Assembly: GCF_000455365.1 (NCBI RefSeq)
Contig: NZ_HG315685.1
Span: 582,461-646,460, forward strand
DNA: 64,000 bases
Reading direction: 5' to 3'
Source of the DNA: Halopiger djelfimassiliensis
GTDB taxonomy: Archaea; Halobacteriota; Halobacteria; Halobacteriales; Natrialbaceae
Part shown: in pieces, positions 36,705-45,744 of the stretch
Position numbering within the stretch: the stretch's first letter is position 1
How the letters are laid out: each line of letters starts with the position of its first letter
Notes under the pieces: generated by a model
What the model was told of the DNA's origin: nothing
What the model saw: the letters and a program-made list of their open reading frames with translations, nothing else
Database searches by the model: none
Position numbers and translations under genes: made by a program

Positions 36705-36711
36705 ATTTAAG
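36705..36711 (+). promoter_or_regulatory. TATA box of the HhH protein gene
   Basis: ATTTAAG about 29 nt before the ATG at 36737, good spacing for a leaderless transcript. Confidence 0.5.
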
Positions 36712-36736
36712 TGATCGTGACGACTATATCTGGATA

Positions 36737-37381
36737 ATGGCAATCCTCGAAAAGCTGAAATCGTTGTTGGGGCTCGACGATTCGGGCCCGGAGCCACGGG
36801 GTTCTCGAGAGGTGGGCGTCACGGTCGAACGGGAGGGGGGAACCGATTCCGAGGCGTCCGCGGACGCCGAACGCGACGACCGCGGAGCACCCGCGTCGGC
36901 GACGGCGTCGGCCGACGAGGACGATTCGACGACCGAGAGCGCCGAGGAGTCGGCCGCTGCCGGGAGCGCTGCGTCCGGGTCGACCGATTCGATGGTCGAG
37001 CCGACCGACGAACCCGCGGAGGCGGCCGAACCGGCGGAAGCGACGGGACCGACCGAAACGGACGCGGCACCGACCGAAGAAAAGACGCCCGACCGTCCGG
37101 CCCACACCGAATCGACCGCGACGGACGAAGCGTCCGCCAAGCAAGCGGCCGACGAAGCCGAGATGACGGACGATTCGGAACCGGAGCAACCCGAGGGGGA
37201 GACCGCCGAACCCGTCGATTCCATCAAGGGGATCGGGCCGGCCTACGCCGACCGCCTCGCCGACGCCGGCGTCGAGACCGTCGCCGACCTTGCCGCCGCG
37301 GACGCGGCCGAACTCGCCGAGGGAACCGATATCTCCGAGAAGCGAATTCAGGGCTGGATCGACAGGGCCGAAGTCCGATAG
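36737..37381 (+). CDS. Helix-hairpin-helix protein with long acidic linker
   Basis: 214 aa. A short N-terminal helix ([17 protein letters not shown]), then about 130 residues rich in Glu, Asp, Ala, Thr and Ser, then a C-terminal HhH pair ([20 protein letters not shown], then [16 protein letters not shown]), the module found in DNA repair and ribosomal L21-like HhH proteins. Probably binds DNA through the tail; the linker is typical of halophilic disorder. No partner visible. Confidence 0.75.
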   Translation: MAILEKLKSLLGLDDSGPEPRGSREVGVTVEREGGTDSEASADAERDDRGAPASATASADEDDSTTESAEESAAAGSAASGSTDSMVEPTDEPAEAAEPAEATGPTETDAAPTEEKTPDRPAHTESTATDEASAKQAADEAEMTDDSEPEQPEGETAEPVDSIKGIGPAYADRLADAGVETVADLAAADAAELAEGTDISEKRIQGWIDRAEVR

Positions 37382-37454
37382 GCACCCCGTTTACCGACGC
37401 CGTTCGACTGCCCAAACCGCAAGAGGATTAGGCTCCGGGCTCCTCTCGAGGAGC

Positions 37455-39044
37455 ATGAGCGATCCACGCGTCGTCACGACGCTCGACTCGTTCCGGGCGG
37501 CCGCACGCGAGGTGTCCGCCCGCGACGGGTCGGATCCGGACCGGCGTCGGACGGCGACGCGTGGCGGACTCCGCGTCCCCGTCGAGGTCCGCGTCACGGT
37601 TGCCGATCCGTTTTTCGCCTATCGACGTGCTCGCGGGGAGACCGGCGGCGTTTTCCTCGAGACGACCGGCGGCCAGCCCGGCTGGGGCTACTTCGGCGTC
37701 GATCCCGTCGATCGCCTCACGGTCGGTCCCGACGCGGTCGCGTGGACGCGGGGGGCGGATTCCGAGAACGCATCGCCGACCCTCGCCGCACTGGAGGGGC
37801 TTTTAGAGAGCGATCGGCTCGCCCGCGGCGACTGCGAGGTCCCCTATCCCTGCGGCGCGGTCGGCTGGCTCTCCTACGACGTCGCACGCGACCTCGAGGC
37901 GCTCCCCTCGTCGTCGGTCGACGACCGCGGCCTGCCGCGACTCGAGGTCGGCGTCTACGACCGGCTGGCGGCGTGGGAGGAGCCGACCGACGGCGACGAC
38001 GCGACGCTCCGGATTACGGCCTGTCCGCGGGTCGATGCCGACGGGGACGAACCCGCGGACGCCGCGCTCGAGGCCGCCTACGAACGTGGCCGGGAGCGCG
38101 CGCTCGAACTCGCTCGAGCCGTCCGCGACGGCGATCCGTCGATCGGCGAGTCGCCGGCCGCGACCGCCGCGGCGACCTTCGAGAGCGAGTGCGGCCGCGA
38201 GGCCTTCGCGGACCGGGTGCGACGGGCCAAGGAGTACGTTCGGGACGGCGACACCTTTCAGGCGAACGTTTCACAGCGGCTGGTCGCGCCCGCCGCGGTC
38301 CATCCGGTCGCGGCCTACGCCGCCCTGCGGCGGGTCAATCCAGCACCCTATTCCTGTCTGCTCGAGTTCCGGGCGGCCGATCTGGTGAGCGCGAGTCCGG
38401 AGTTGCTTCTCGAGCGGGACGGCGACTTCGTTCGGACGGAACCGATCGCCGGGACCCGCCCGCGGGGCGAGACGCCCGCGGAAGACGCCGCGCTCGAGGA
38501 GGATCTGCTGACCGACGAGAAGGAACGGGCCGAACACGCGATGCTGGTCGATCTCGAGCGCAACGACCTCGGAAAGGTCTGCGAGTACGGATCGGTGACG
38601 GTCGACGAGTACCGTCGGATCGATCGGTACTCCGAAGTGATGCACCTCGTCTCGAACGTCACCGGTCGACTCCGGCCGGCCGCGAGTCTCGCCGACGCCG
38701 TCGCGGCCGTCTTCCCCGGCGGGACGATCACCGGCGCGCCGAAGCCACGGACGATGGAGATCATCGACGAACTCGAGGCGACGCGGCGGGGACCGTACAC
38801 CGGCAGCGTCGGGATCTTCGGGTTCGACGGGCGTGCGACGCTGAACATCGTCATCCGGACGCTCGTCCGCCACGCCGACGAGTACCACCTCCGCGTCGGG
38901 GCGGGGATCGTCCACGACTCGGAGCCGCACCGCGAGTACGACGAAACCCTCGACAAGGCCCGCGCGCTGATCACCGCCGTCGACGAAGCGCTCGGCGAGC
39001 GGGCGGCAATGGCGCTCGAGGACGACGGAGGGAAGCAGTCATGA
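37455..39044 (+). CDS. pabB: Aminodeoxychorismate/anthranilate synthase component I
   Basis: Chorismate-utilising enzyme, 529 aa. Conserved blocks: [44 protein letters not shown] (330-337 region), [34 protein letters not shown] and [20 protein letters not shown]. The motif at 330 is PIAGT, the anthranilate-synthase form, rather than the PIKGT typical of bacterial PabB, so trpE2 is an alternative. Context (pabA overlapped by ATGA; a class IV aminotransferase beyond the island) favours the folate/PABA role. Confidence 0.8.
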   Translation: MSDPRVVTTLDSFRAAAREVSARDGSDPDRRRTATRGGLRVPVEVRVTVADPFFAYRRARGETGGVFLETTGGQPGWGYFGVDPVDRLTVGPDAVAWTRGADSENASPTLAALEGLLESDRLARGDCEVPYPCGAVGWLSYDVARDLEALPSSSVDDRGLPRLEVGVYDRLAAWEEPTDGDDATLRITACPRVDADGDEPADAALEAAYERGRERALELARAVRDGDPSIGESPAATAAATFESECGREAFADRVRRAKEYVRDGDTFQANVSQRLVAPAAVHPVAAYAALRRVNPAPYSCLLEFRAADLVSASPELLLERDGDFVRTEPIAGTRPRGETPAEDAALEEDLLTDEKERAEHAMLVDLERNDLGKVCEYGSVTVDEYRRIDRYSEVMHLVSNVTGRLRPAASLADAVAAVFPGGTITGAPKPRTMEIIDELEATRRGPYTGSVGIFGFDGRATLNIVIRTLVRHADEYHLRVGAGIVHDSEPHREYDETLDKARALITAVDEALGERAAMALEDDGGKQS

Positions 39045-39673
39045 CGGAGATGCTGGTGATCGACAACTACGATTCGTTCGTGTACAACCTCGTCCAGTAC
39101 GTCGGGGAGATCGCGGACGAGGTCGTGGTTCGTCGAAACGACGAGATCGACCTCGCGGGCGTTCGCGCCCTCGATCCGACGGGGATCGTCGTCTCGCCGG
39201 GGCCGGGGACGCCCCGGGAGGCCGGCGTTTCGATCCCGCTGTTCGCCGACACCGACTATCCCGTCCTCGGGGTCTGTCTGGGCCATCAGGCGCTGTGTGC
39301 CGCACACGGCGCGCCGGTCGGCCACGCGCCGGCGGTCGTCCACGGGAAGCCGTCGACGATCTCCCACGACGGCGAGGGCGTCTTCGACGGGTTGCCCTCG
39401 ACCGTTCGGGTCGGGCGCTATCACTCGCTTGCGGTCGAGCGGAAGGACCTCCCGGACCCGCTCGTGGAAACGGCGCGGACGACCGACGAACGTGGCGTGT
39501 TGATGGCGGTTCGCCACCGCGAGAAACCACACGTCGGCGTCCAGTTTCATCCCGAAAGCATCCTCACCCGACGATGCGGGGCCGCCGACGGGAACAGTGA
39601 CGGGATTTCGCTTTCGCTCGGCAAACGGATGATCGAAAACTTCTGTCGGCTCGCCGCTCGAGCCGACGGGTGA
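39041..39673 (+). CDS. pabA: Aminodeoxychorismate/anthranilate synthase glutamine amidotransferase
   Basis: Class I glutaminase supplying ammonia to component I. 210 aa. Nucleophile Cys79 in [10 protein letters not shown], oxyanion loop [12 protein letters not shown], His/Glu pair in [11 protein letters not shown]. Overlaps pabB by ATGA. The expected third gene, a class IV lyase/aminotransferase, is not next to it but at 51583, beyond the accessory island. Confidence 0.9.
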   Translation: MTEMLVIDNYDSFVYNLVQYVGEIADEVVVRRNDEIDLAGVRALDPTGIVVSPGPGTPREAGVSIPLFADTDYPVLGVCLGHQALCAAHGAPVGHAPAVVHGKPSTISHDGEGVFDGLPSTVRVGRYHSLAVERKDLPDPLVETARTTDERGVLMAVRHREKPHVGVQFHPESILTRRCGAADGNSDGISLSLGKRMIENFCRLAARADG

Positions 39674-39709
39674 CGGAGCGGTCGGCCGGGAGGACCGATC
39701 GGTGAGCCG

Positions 39710-39922
39710 CTACCGATCCGCGTCGATCACCGTCACCTCGTCGGAACCGATCACGACGCGGTAGCCCTCGTACTCGAAGCGAACGCGAACGTCGGCGTTC
39801 GACTCGAGGACGGCGGTCAGCGCCTCGGGATCGATGGAATCGTATAGCGGTGGCAACGCCGTCCGATCGCGGTCCTCACGGGCCGCGATTCGTGCGAGTG
39901 CCGTGACGAGGGCGGGATGCAT
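39710..39922 (-). CDS. Solo HalOD1 output-domain protein, copy A
   Basis: 70 aa, consisting only of a halobacterial output domain 1 (HalOD1): LPPLYDSIDPEALTAVLESN and VRFEYEGYRVVIGSDEVTV. HalOD1 normally sits after receiver or PAS domains; here it is alone. The ATG at 39922 is chosen because all three copies then start at the equivalent place, overlap the upstream zinc-ribbon gene by 47 nt and encode exactly 70 residues. A TTG 24 nt upstream is an alternative. Confidence 0.75.
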   Translation of the reverse strand: MHPALVTALARIAAREDRDRTALPPLYDSIDPEALTAVLESNADVRVRFEYEGYRVVIGSDEVTVIDADR

Positions 39923-40055
39923 CGTAGTCGTCGGGGAGTTCGACAACAGTCAGCGAGAACGTTGCTTCGCAGTCCGGACACGTTGCCGGCTCATCGGTCG
40001 TCGTAGTATGAACATCGGTGCCGCAATCGCAGTGGAGTGTAATTCTCGAGACCAT
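39876..40055 (-). CDS. 59-aa zinc-ribbon protein, copy A
   Basis: MVSRITLHCDCGTDVHTTTT followed by a second C-x2-C (TCPDCEATFSL) gives a four-cysteine ribbon; the C-terminus reads RHGTRTNRGP. Overlaps the HalOD1 gene by 47 nt in another frame. Resembles small haloarchaeal putative zinc-binding proteins; function unknown. Conservation in three copies with the same length argues it is translated. Confidence 0.7.
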   Translation of the reverse strand: MVSRITLHCDCGTDVHTTTTDEPATCPDCEATFSLTVVELPDDYDASRPRHGTRTNRGP

Positions 40056-40346
40056 GTGTAACTCGGTTTCAGGCCCCGACGCAGCGGAACGCGATCCAGC
40101 GAGAGATCCAGCGGCAGCTACGACTGTGTCGGCGGGACGTCGGCAGGTCTTTATTTCGCCAACGCCAATGGTGGATTGCTCCCGCTTTGCGGGGGTGTCG
40201 TGCGAGCCGGAGTGTGTGCTTGGTGGCCAGACTCCGGCTCTGCGCACTTTCGTGCGCGTTTGTGTGGTACGCAATCTATCCTAAAGAACGTTAGGATATT
40301 GACCGGTTGGTCGGTTTCGATAAAACGCAATGCCCCTACGGGGGCA
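40056..40346. repeat. Multi-hairpin conserved non-coding block, copy A
   Basis: About 290 nt, conserved with copies B and C, without a credible ORF. Contains in order a TATA-like cttTATTTcg (about 40150), hairpin CCCGC/GCGGG (40181-40193), stem GAGCCGGAGT/ACTCCGGCTC (40204-40240), GCGCAC-tttc-GTGCGC (40242-40257), TATCCTAA-agaacg-TTAGGATA (40277-40298), GACC-ggtt-GGTC (40301-40312) and TGCCCC-tacg-GGGGCA (40331-40346). Either a structured RNA or a terminator/end sequence. The remaining 40347-40523 up to the channel gene holds a GCGCGCG-type hairpin near 40359 and no gene. Confidence 0.7.
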
Positions 40347-40523
40347 GGGGTAATTGCGCGCGCAGATCGCGCGCCGCGCTGGGAGAAAGGCAAAATTGCC
40401 GAAGTGAGAGATATAGAGTGAAAGTAGTAGACAAGCCGGGGCCGTGCCAACTAAAACTAGCGGAGACAGTTAGGAGGTGGGTAATCGGGATCACTGTCGT
40501 GCCTTAGGCGATAGCGGCAAAAA

Positions 40524-42182
40524 TCACGAGGTCGGGACCGTCCGCTCGAACTCCTGAATCGCGTCGTCGCTCCCCGCGACGATCACCTGGTCGTCGGCCT
40601 CGATAGCGGTCTGTTCGTCGGTATGGACAGTGCCGCCGCGCGAGACGCCGATCACGGTCCATCCCCGCTCGGGGTTGCGACGAGTGTCCTTCAGCGACTC
40701 GCCGGCGAACGGTGCCGCGTCGGCCCGAATTAGGCGAATCTGGTTCGTCGGCGACATGACCTGTTCGCCGTGGACCTCCGCCGCGACCAGCCGAGCGGAC
40801 ACCTGTTGAATGGAGAGAACGTAGTCAGCGCCCGCTCGAAACGCTGATCGCGTCTTCTCGCTATCGGTCACGCGTGCAAGGATCTCGACGTCGCTCGAGA
40901 GCGAGCGGGCGATAGCGATGGTCATCAGTGCGGTCGAATCGGTGCCGACGGTGACGACCAGGGCCGATGCGTCGTCGATGCCGGCTTCGCGGAGCGTTTC
41001 CGGTTCGGTGACGTCGCCGACGACATCGGGATTCCGTTCCGCCGAGTCGTCGATAGTCGTCACCGAGACGTCCGCCGGGAGCGTGTCGACAGCTGCGGTT
41101 CCGCCCTCGCCGAAGCCGGCGACGATGAGCTGTGAGGGGGTCTGGATGCGCCGCGACTGAGCACCCGCGATTTCGTCCGTGATTTCGTCTATCTCGCTCC
41201 TCGGTCCGGCGACGACCAGCACGGTATTGGGCGTGAGTTCGTCGCCGGGTGACGGCGGCAGGTGCAAGTCGCCGTCGAACCACCCGGCGACCAGCGTCAG
41301 GTTCGGGTGGTTCACGACCGGCGAGTCGCGCACTCTGACGCCGTGGAGCGGGCTATCCCGTCGGACGAGGATCTCGCGGACGTCGACCTCGTCGCCGTCG
41401 GCTCGGTCGGGCACCGTGACCGGCGTCGCCGCTTTCTCCGCCAACCGCTGGCCAATCAGCGCGTGCGGGGCGATACTGCGGTCGACGCCGACCTCCGCCA
41501 GTGCTGCCTTGCGGCGCGTCGACTCGGTGAAACTGATCACCCGCAGGTCCTCGTTGGCTTCCAGCGCCGTCAGGACGATGCTCGCGGTCTCGTCACCAGC
41601 GTCGGTGATGAGCAGCGACGCTCGATCGATCGTCGCACGGTCGAGGTCAGTGCGTTCCTCGGGATCGCCATGGATAGCCTGATAGCCGTCGTCCGAGAGC
41701 CGCTTCGCATCCTCCTCGTCGGATTCGATGAGGACGTAGTCGATATCGAGTTCCTCGAGTTCGTCGAGAAGCAACTCGGTATCATGCTGGTACTCCGCGA
41801 TGACGACGTGGTCGTTCTTGGTCGTGAGGCGGTCGGAGAGGTCCAGCGGCGTCCGCTCGAAGAGCGGGATGACCAAGACGCGTAGCGTGACGAACCCGAT
41901 GATGACCCCCGTCACCTGGATCGACACCATTAGGATGTTCATCACCGGCGTCGCCCAAGGCGCATCCGCTCCGAATCCGGTCGTCGTCATCGTCTCGACG
42001 ACCGTCTGGAACGACCGAAAGATAGACTGGGGGCGATTCTCGAGCGTTTGCATTCCCCAGTTGTAGACGACCGTGTAGAAGAGGACAACCAAACCGAGAC
42101 CGACGACGAATAGCGCTAACAGTCGTTGGCGTTGCGTCAGATCGCGCGGGTGCAGTCCCTCGATGTCCCGAAACTCGCGCAT
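40524..42182 (-). CDS. Two-TM potassium channel with tandem RCK (TrkA-N/TrkA-C) domains
   Basis: 552 aa. Helix about 22-45, pore loop TVVETMTTTGFGADAPWA (filter TTTGFG instead of TVGYG), helix about 78-105, RCK 1 from about 120 (NDHVVIAEYQHDTELLLDEL), TrkA-C about 260-330, RCK 2 from about 345 (SQLIVAGFGEGGTAAVDTLP) and TrkA-C to the end. The ATG at 42182 is preceded by a strong GGAGGA, which decides it over the GTG at 42200. Probably gated by nucleotide or ligand; K+ or related cation flux. Confidence 0.88.
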   Translation of the reverse strand: MREFRDIEGLHPRDLTQRQRLLALFVVGLGLVVLFYTVVYNWGMQTLENRPQSIFRSFQTVVETMTTTGFGADAPWATPVMNILMVSIQVTGVIIGFVTLRVLVIPLFERTPLDLSDRLTTKNDHVVIAEYQHDTELLLDELEELDIDYVLIESDEEDAKRLSDDGYQAIHGDPEERTDLDRATIDRASLLITDAGDETASIVLTALEANEDLRVISFTESTRRKAALAEVGVDRSIAPHALIGQRLAEKAATPVTVPDRADGDEVDVREILVRRDSPLHGVRVRDSPVVNHPNLTLVAGWFDGDLHLPPSPGDELTPNTVLVVAGPRSEIDEITDEIAGAQSRRIQTPSQLIVAGFGEGGTAAVDTLPADVSVTTIDDSAERNPDVVGDVTEPETLREAGIDDASALVVTVGTDSTALMTIAIARSLSSDVEILARVTDSEKTRSAFRAGADYVLSIQQVSARLVAAEVHGEQVMSPTNQIRLIRADAAPFAGESLKDTRRNPERGWTVIGVSRGGTVHTDEQTAIEADDQVIVAGSDDAIQEFERTVPTS

Positions 42183-42188
42183 TTGGTG

Positions 42189-42194
42189 TCCTCC
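42189..42194 (-). promoter_or_regulatory. Shine-Dalgarno site of the K+ channel gene
   Basis: GGAGGA on the minus strand, 6 nt before the ATG at 42182. Unusual among the leaderless genes of the window, and it selects the start. Confidence 0.65.
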
Positions 42195-42399
42195 AGTCAC
42201 CGTCGATAGTATCTCCGATCGATTAAATTGCCGGTTCTATCCGGACGATTCGTCGTCACCGCGTATCGGTCCTCGAGCGCGAGCGGTACGATACCCGGAA
42301 ATCGTTCTCTGACAGCGTCGAGAGAATCACCGACAGAGACGACCGCGAATCGGTCGACGGGACACGCCATTTATTGTCACGCCCTCGCTTTGATGACGT

Positions 42400-42894
42400 A
42401 TGACCGTCTATGAGAGCGACCTCCCCGGCGTCGGGAAGAAGTTCGAGATCGAACTCGATGACGGGGAGCGCCTCGTCATCGTGACCCACAACACGGGGAA
42501 ACGAGAGGTGTATCTGAAAGCGGACGCGGATGCGGACAGCGAGAAGGTCTTCGAGGTGTCGGATCGGCTGGCCCGAAAGATCGGCACGATTCTGGAAGGG
42601 GCGTACTTCCAGCCGGTGCAGGCCGAACAGGTGGAGACGATGCTCTCCGACGATACCTACCTCGAGTGGTACGGCGTCTCCGAAACCGCCGAGGTAGCCG
42701 GGAAGACCCTGGCTGAGGCGAACATCCGCGACGAGACGGGCGTCTCCATAGTCGCCATTCAGCGCGGCGAGGAACTGATCTCGCCGCCGACGCCGGAGAC
42801 CGTCCTCGAGGTCGGTGACACGCTGGTCGTCATCGGCGACCGCGAGGACTGCACCCAGTTCGAGGAACTGCTCGGAGCCGGACTCGACGAGTGA
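42400..42894 (+). CDS. KhtT-like TrkA-C protein, regulator of the adjacent K+/H+ antiporter
   Basis: 164 aa. N-terminal domain MTVYESDLPGVGKKFEIELD ... GERLVIVTHNTGKREVYLKA matches the YhaT/KhtT N-terminus; the C-terminal TrkA-C (RCK_C) domain is about 85-160 (LAEANIRDETGVSIVAIQRG, LEVGDTLVVIGDREDCTQFE). The antiporter gene follows after 34 nt, as in bacterial khtTU. Likely binds a nucleotide ligand and gates efflux. Confidence 0.88.
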   Translation: MTVYESDLPGVGKKFEIELDDGERLVIVTHNTGKREVYLKADADADSEKVFEVSDRLARKIGTILEGAYFQPVQAEQVETMLSDDTYLEWYGVSETAEVAGKTLAEANIRDETGVSIVAIQRGEELISPPTPETVLEVGDTLVVIGDREDCTQFEELLGAGLDE

Positions 42895-42928
42895 TTGCGC
42901 CGAATGTTCCTGCCCGAGGTGAGCGCTA

Positions 42929-44260
42929 GTGGCGACTGAAACGGCCCTCGTCGACGTCGGCATCCTCTTCGCCGCGGTCGCCCTCGTCGGGGTCGTCTCG
43001 AATCGGATCGATCAGTCGGTGATCCCGTTTTATATCATCGTCGGCGTCCTGCTGGGATCGAACGTACTGGGTGAGCTCCCCGCCCTCGCCGGCAGCGAGA
43101 TCGGAATCGGTGCGGTCGCCGTCACCGTTCCCGAGGTGACGATCGGTGGCGTCGATCTCCTAGCCGCAGTCGGCGGCCTCGCACTCGGCGAAACCGACTT
43201 CATCGTCGTCGGCGCGGAGATCGGGATCGTCCTCCTCCTGTTCTTTCTCGGCCTCGAGTTCAATCTGAGTCGATTGATCGCGAGCAAAGATCGGATCGGC
43301 AAAGCAGGATCCATCGATCTGGTCATCAACTTCGGTATCGGGCTGGTGTTCGGCTATCTCGTCTTCGGTGGCTTCCTCGCGGCCTTCCTGACGGCGGGCA
43401 TCGTCTACATCTCCTCGAGTGCGATCATCACGAAGTCACTGATCGATCTGGGCTGGATCGCCAACGACGAGTCCGAACCCATGCTCAGCACGCTCGTCTA
43501 CGAGGACCTGTTCATCGCCGTCTACCTGGCGATCGCGTCCGCACTGCTTCTGGGCGGCGGTGATATCGGGGAAGCTGCGGGACAGATCGGGATCGCGGTC
43601 GGGTTCATCCTCGCGTTGCTCGGGCTCGTCACCTTCGGGACCGGCTTCTTTCAGCGCTTTCTCGACGCCGACACGAACGAGTTCATCGTCGTTCGGGCAC
43701 TCGGCGTCACGATCCTCGTCGCCGGGATCGCGCTCGCACTAGGTGTCAGCGAGGCTGTCGCCGCCTTCTTCGTCGGCATGGCCTTCTCCTCGACCGATCA
43801 CGTCCACGACCTAGAGCGGCTGCTCGAGCCGCTGCGAGACGCGTTCGCAGCGATCTTCTTCTTCTGGATTGGGCTCGTCACTGATCCTGGGCTGTTCATG
43901 CTCTCGATTCTCGGGATGATCGTCGCTGCCGTGATCGTGACGACGCCGACGAAGATCGTGAGCGGCTACCTCGGTGGACGGATATACGGCCTCGATGATC
44001 GCCGATCGCTACGGGTCGGACTCGGAATGACCACCCGCGGCGAGTTCTCGCTGATCATCGCGAGCCTTGCCCTCTCCGGGGCCGGAAGCAGCATGGCAGC
44101 GGAGACGGCCCAGACCATCTACGCCTTTACCGTCGGCTACGTCCTCGTCATGAGTATTCTCGGGACGTCGCTCATGCAGTATTCGAGCCGGATCGAACCT
44201 GTCGCTGTGTCACTGCTCGAGCGGGCCCGCAGCGGAACTTCACGGTCGACTACCAATTGA
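42929..44260 (+). CDS. CPA2 family K+(Na+)/H+ antiporter, KhtU-like
   Basis: 443 aa from GTG, with GAGGTGAG about 6 nt upstream. About 12-13 membrane helices; VLLLFFLGLEFNLSRL, YISSSAIITKSLIDLGW (CPA2 helix region) and FFVGMAFSSTDHVHDLERLL, then GLGMTTRGEFSLIIASLALS. Ends with the Na_H_exchanger domain and has no RCK tail of its own, consistent with relying on the KhtT-like partner. Confidence 0.9.
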   Translation: MATETALVDVGILFAAVALVGVVSNRIDQSVIPFYIIVGVLLGSNVLGELPALAGSEIGIGAVAVTVPEVTIGGVDLLAAVGGLALGETDFIVVGAEIGIVLLLFFLGLEFNLSRLIASKDRIGKAGSIDLVINFGIGLVFGYLVFGGFLAAFLTAGIVYISSSAIITKSLIDLGWIANDESEPMLSTLVYEDLFIAVYLAIASALLLGGGDIGEAAGQIGIAVGFILALLGLVTFGTGFFQRFLDADTNEFIVVRALGVTILVAGIALALGVSEAVAAFFVGMAFSSTDHVHDLERLLEPLRDAFAAIFFFWIGLVTDPGLFMLSILGMIVAAVIVTTPTKIVSGYLGGRIYGLDDRRSLRVGLGMTTRGEFSLIIASLALSGAGSSMAAETAQTIYAFTVGYVLVMSILGTSLMQYSSRIEPVAVSLLERARSGTSRSTTN

Positions 44261-44316
44261 ACGAGTAGTGCCGAACTACTCCCATGTGAATTCATTACAC
44301 AGATACAGCGCGAAAG

Positions 44317-44336
44317 CCCACGAGTTTACTCGTGGG
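44317..44336 (+). mobile_element. Hairpin resembling the right end of an IS200/IS605-IS1341 type element
   Basis: Perfect 8-bp stem CCCACGAG-ttta-CTCGTGGG preceded by gaaag. Right ends of haloarchaeal IS605/IS1341-type elements often carry such a cccacga...tcgtggg hairpin (from memory). No TnpA or TnpB coding sequence is visible nearby, so at most a scar; it could equally be the terminator of the antiporter gene, 57 nt upstream. Confidence 0.35.
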
Positions 44337-44585
44337 ATCTCCGGCTACTGCCGCTGTGGATCGTTGGTATCGCCATCGCGGCCGCGATCGAATGGTCTCC
44401 CGAACCCGTGGCGAGTCGATCACGGACACGAGTCCGAGTCGCCGGACCGCGTTCTCGAGCGATTTTCCGGCGTTCGTGGACTCGACAGCGAGAATCGTCT
44501 CGCTGTCCCTCGATAGGGAGGACTTCGATATCACGAATCGACAACTTCGCGAAGGGCTCAGCAGATAGTGTGCGCTCACACTACG

Positions 44586-44593
44586 ATTTATGA
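44586..44593 (+). promoter_or_regulatory. TATA box of vapBC
   Basis: ATTTATGA about 28 nt before the ATG at 44617. The spacing supports a leaderless vapB start rather than the in-frame ATG at 44590, which lies inside the box. Confidence 0.6.
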
Positions 44594-44616
44594 ACGGCGG
44601 CCTCGTAGTCCCGTCT

Positions 44617-44868
44617 ATGAGTAGTGAGCGCGTCGACTCCGAGAGCAAGGTTTCGGGGAATCAAGCGAACATTCCCGCCCGCATCCGCCGTGAACTCGAC
44701 ATCGACGACGGCGACAAACTCCGCTGGCGCGTCGAGGACGACGGCACGCTCCGCGTCACGGTCGTCCAGCAGCGCAGCGGGACGTTCGGCGGCTTCGACG
44801 GCTACGACGGCGATCGGACGACAGCCGTAGAGAGCGACCACGACGCGTGGGGCGTCGACGTCGAATAG
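44617..44868 (+). CDS. vapB: VapB-type antitoxin, AbrB/SpoVT DNA-binding domain
   Basis: 83 aa. SESKVSGNQANIPARIRREL followed by IDDGDKLRWRVEDDGTLRVT is the swapped-hairpin AbrB fold; the C-terminal tail GGFDGYDGDRTTAVESDHDA probably wraps the toxin. Directly abuts vapC (TAG then ATG). Likely autorepresses the operon through the AbrB domain. Confidence 0.88.
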   Translation: MSSERVDSESKVSGNQANIPARIRRELDIDDGDKLRWRVEDDGTLRVTVVQQRSGTFGGFDGYDGDRTTAVESDHDAWGVDVE

Positions 44869-45303
44869 ATGCCGCGTGCACTCGTCGATACGACCGTTCT
44901 CTTCGCGGCGGCGTACCGCCGTGACAGCGCCCACGAGGATGCCCTCCCGATCCTCAGGGGAATCGACACCGGTGCCCTCCCGGAAGCGGTGATCCTCGAT
45001 CACGTCCTCGCAGAGACGCTCAACGGGCTCACGACCCACGCGGGCCACGACGCCGCCGTCGACTTTTTCGATCGGATCGAAGAGAATACGCGATTCCACA
45101 TCGACTCACTGACGGCGGACGAGTTTGCCGCGGCGAAAGCACTCTTTCGGCAGTACGAGCGCTTCTCGTTCGTCGATGCCTGTATCGTTGCCTACATGCA
45201 GGGCGAGGGGATCGGGTACTGCTACGCCTTCGACGACGATTTCGACGCTTCCGAGGACATCTCCCGTCTCGACGTCGCAACGAACCCGTATCGACCGGAG
45301 TGA
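44869..45303 (+). CDS. vapC: VapC toxin, PIN domain ribonuclease
   Basis: 144 aa. PIN acidic residues are in order: Asp7 (RALVDTTVLFA), Glu49 (DHVLAETLNG), Asp103 (RFSFVDACIV), and Asp122-124 (AFDDDFD). Predicted Mg2+-dependent RNase, neutralised by VapB. The C-terminus LDVATNPYRPE is echoed by a remnant at about 46760-46790 next to unit C. Confidence 0.88.
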   Translation: MPRALVDTTVLFAAAYRRDSAHEDALPILRGIDTGALPEAVILDHVLAETLNGLTTHAGHDAAVDFFDRIEENTRFHIDSLTADEFAAAKALFRQYERFSFVDACIVAYMQGEGIGYCYAFDDDFDASEDISRLDVATNPYRPE

Positions 45304-45398
45304 CCGAGACGCGATCCTCTCGGAATCTTCCGACAGCCCGAGGGACAACGGCTCGAGAAAAGGGGAGTGGTCGTCAACCGATCCGAATCGACGACCGG

Positions 45399-45611
45399 TC
45401 ACCGATCCGCGTCGATCACCGTCACCTCGTCGGGACCGATCACGACGCGGTAGCCCTCGTACTCGAACCGGACGGTAACGTCCGCGTTCGACTCGAGGAC
45501 GGCGGTCAGCGCCCCGGGATCGATGGAATCGTACAGCGGTGGCAACGTCGTTCGGTCGCAGTCCTCACGGACCGCGATTCGTGTGAGTGCCGTGGTGAGT
45601 GCTGAATGCAT
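45399..45611 (-). CDS. Solo HalOD1 output-domain protein, copy B
   Basis: 70 aa, MHSALTTALTRIAVREDCDR then LPPLYDSIDPGALTAVLESN and VRFEYEGYRVVIGPDEVTVI. Nearly identical to copy A in the second half. Starts 47 nt inside the overlapping zinc-ribbon gene. Convergent with vapC. Confidence 0.75.
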   Translation of the reverse strand: MHSALTTALTRIAVREDCDRTTLPPLYDSIDPGALTAVLESNADVTVRFEYEGYRVVIGPDEVTVIDADR

Positions 45612-45744
45612 CGTAGTCGTCGGGGAGTTCGACAACAGTCAGCGCGAACGCTGCCTCACAATCGGGACACGTTGCCGGCTCGTCGGTCGTCGTCATATCG
45701 ACGTCGGTACCACAGTCGCAGTGGAGTGTAATTCTCGAGACCAT
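45565..45744 (-). CDS. 59-aa zinc-ribbon protein, copy B
   Basis: MVSRITLHCDCGTDVDMTTT, then TCPDCEAAFAL; same length and layout as copy A and C. The overlap with HalOD1 B is again 47 nt. Replacements relative to A are scattered through both frames of the overlap. Confidence 0.7.
   Translation of the reverse strand: MVSRITLHCDCGTDVDMTTTDEPATCPDCEAAFALTVVELPDDYDAFSTHHGTHTNRGP

Larger units (their letters stand above)
44261..44616. other. Gene-free stretch between antiporter and VapB
   Basis: 356 nt. It holds the hairpin at 44317-44336 and the vapB TATA box near the right end. Short ORFs on both strands (for example FVDSTARIVSLSLDREDFDI on +) are not recognisable; some may be gene debris. Confidence 0.5.

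Noticed and set aside
36707-37189. 160-codon ORF opposite the HhH gene
   Set aside because: Repetitive Arg/Gly product arising from the complement of the Glu/Ala-rich linker.
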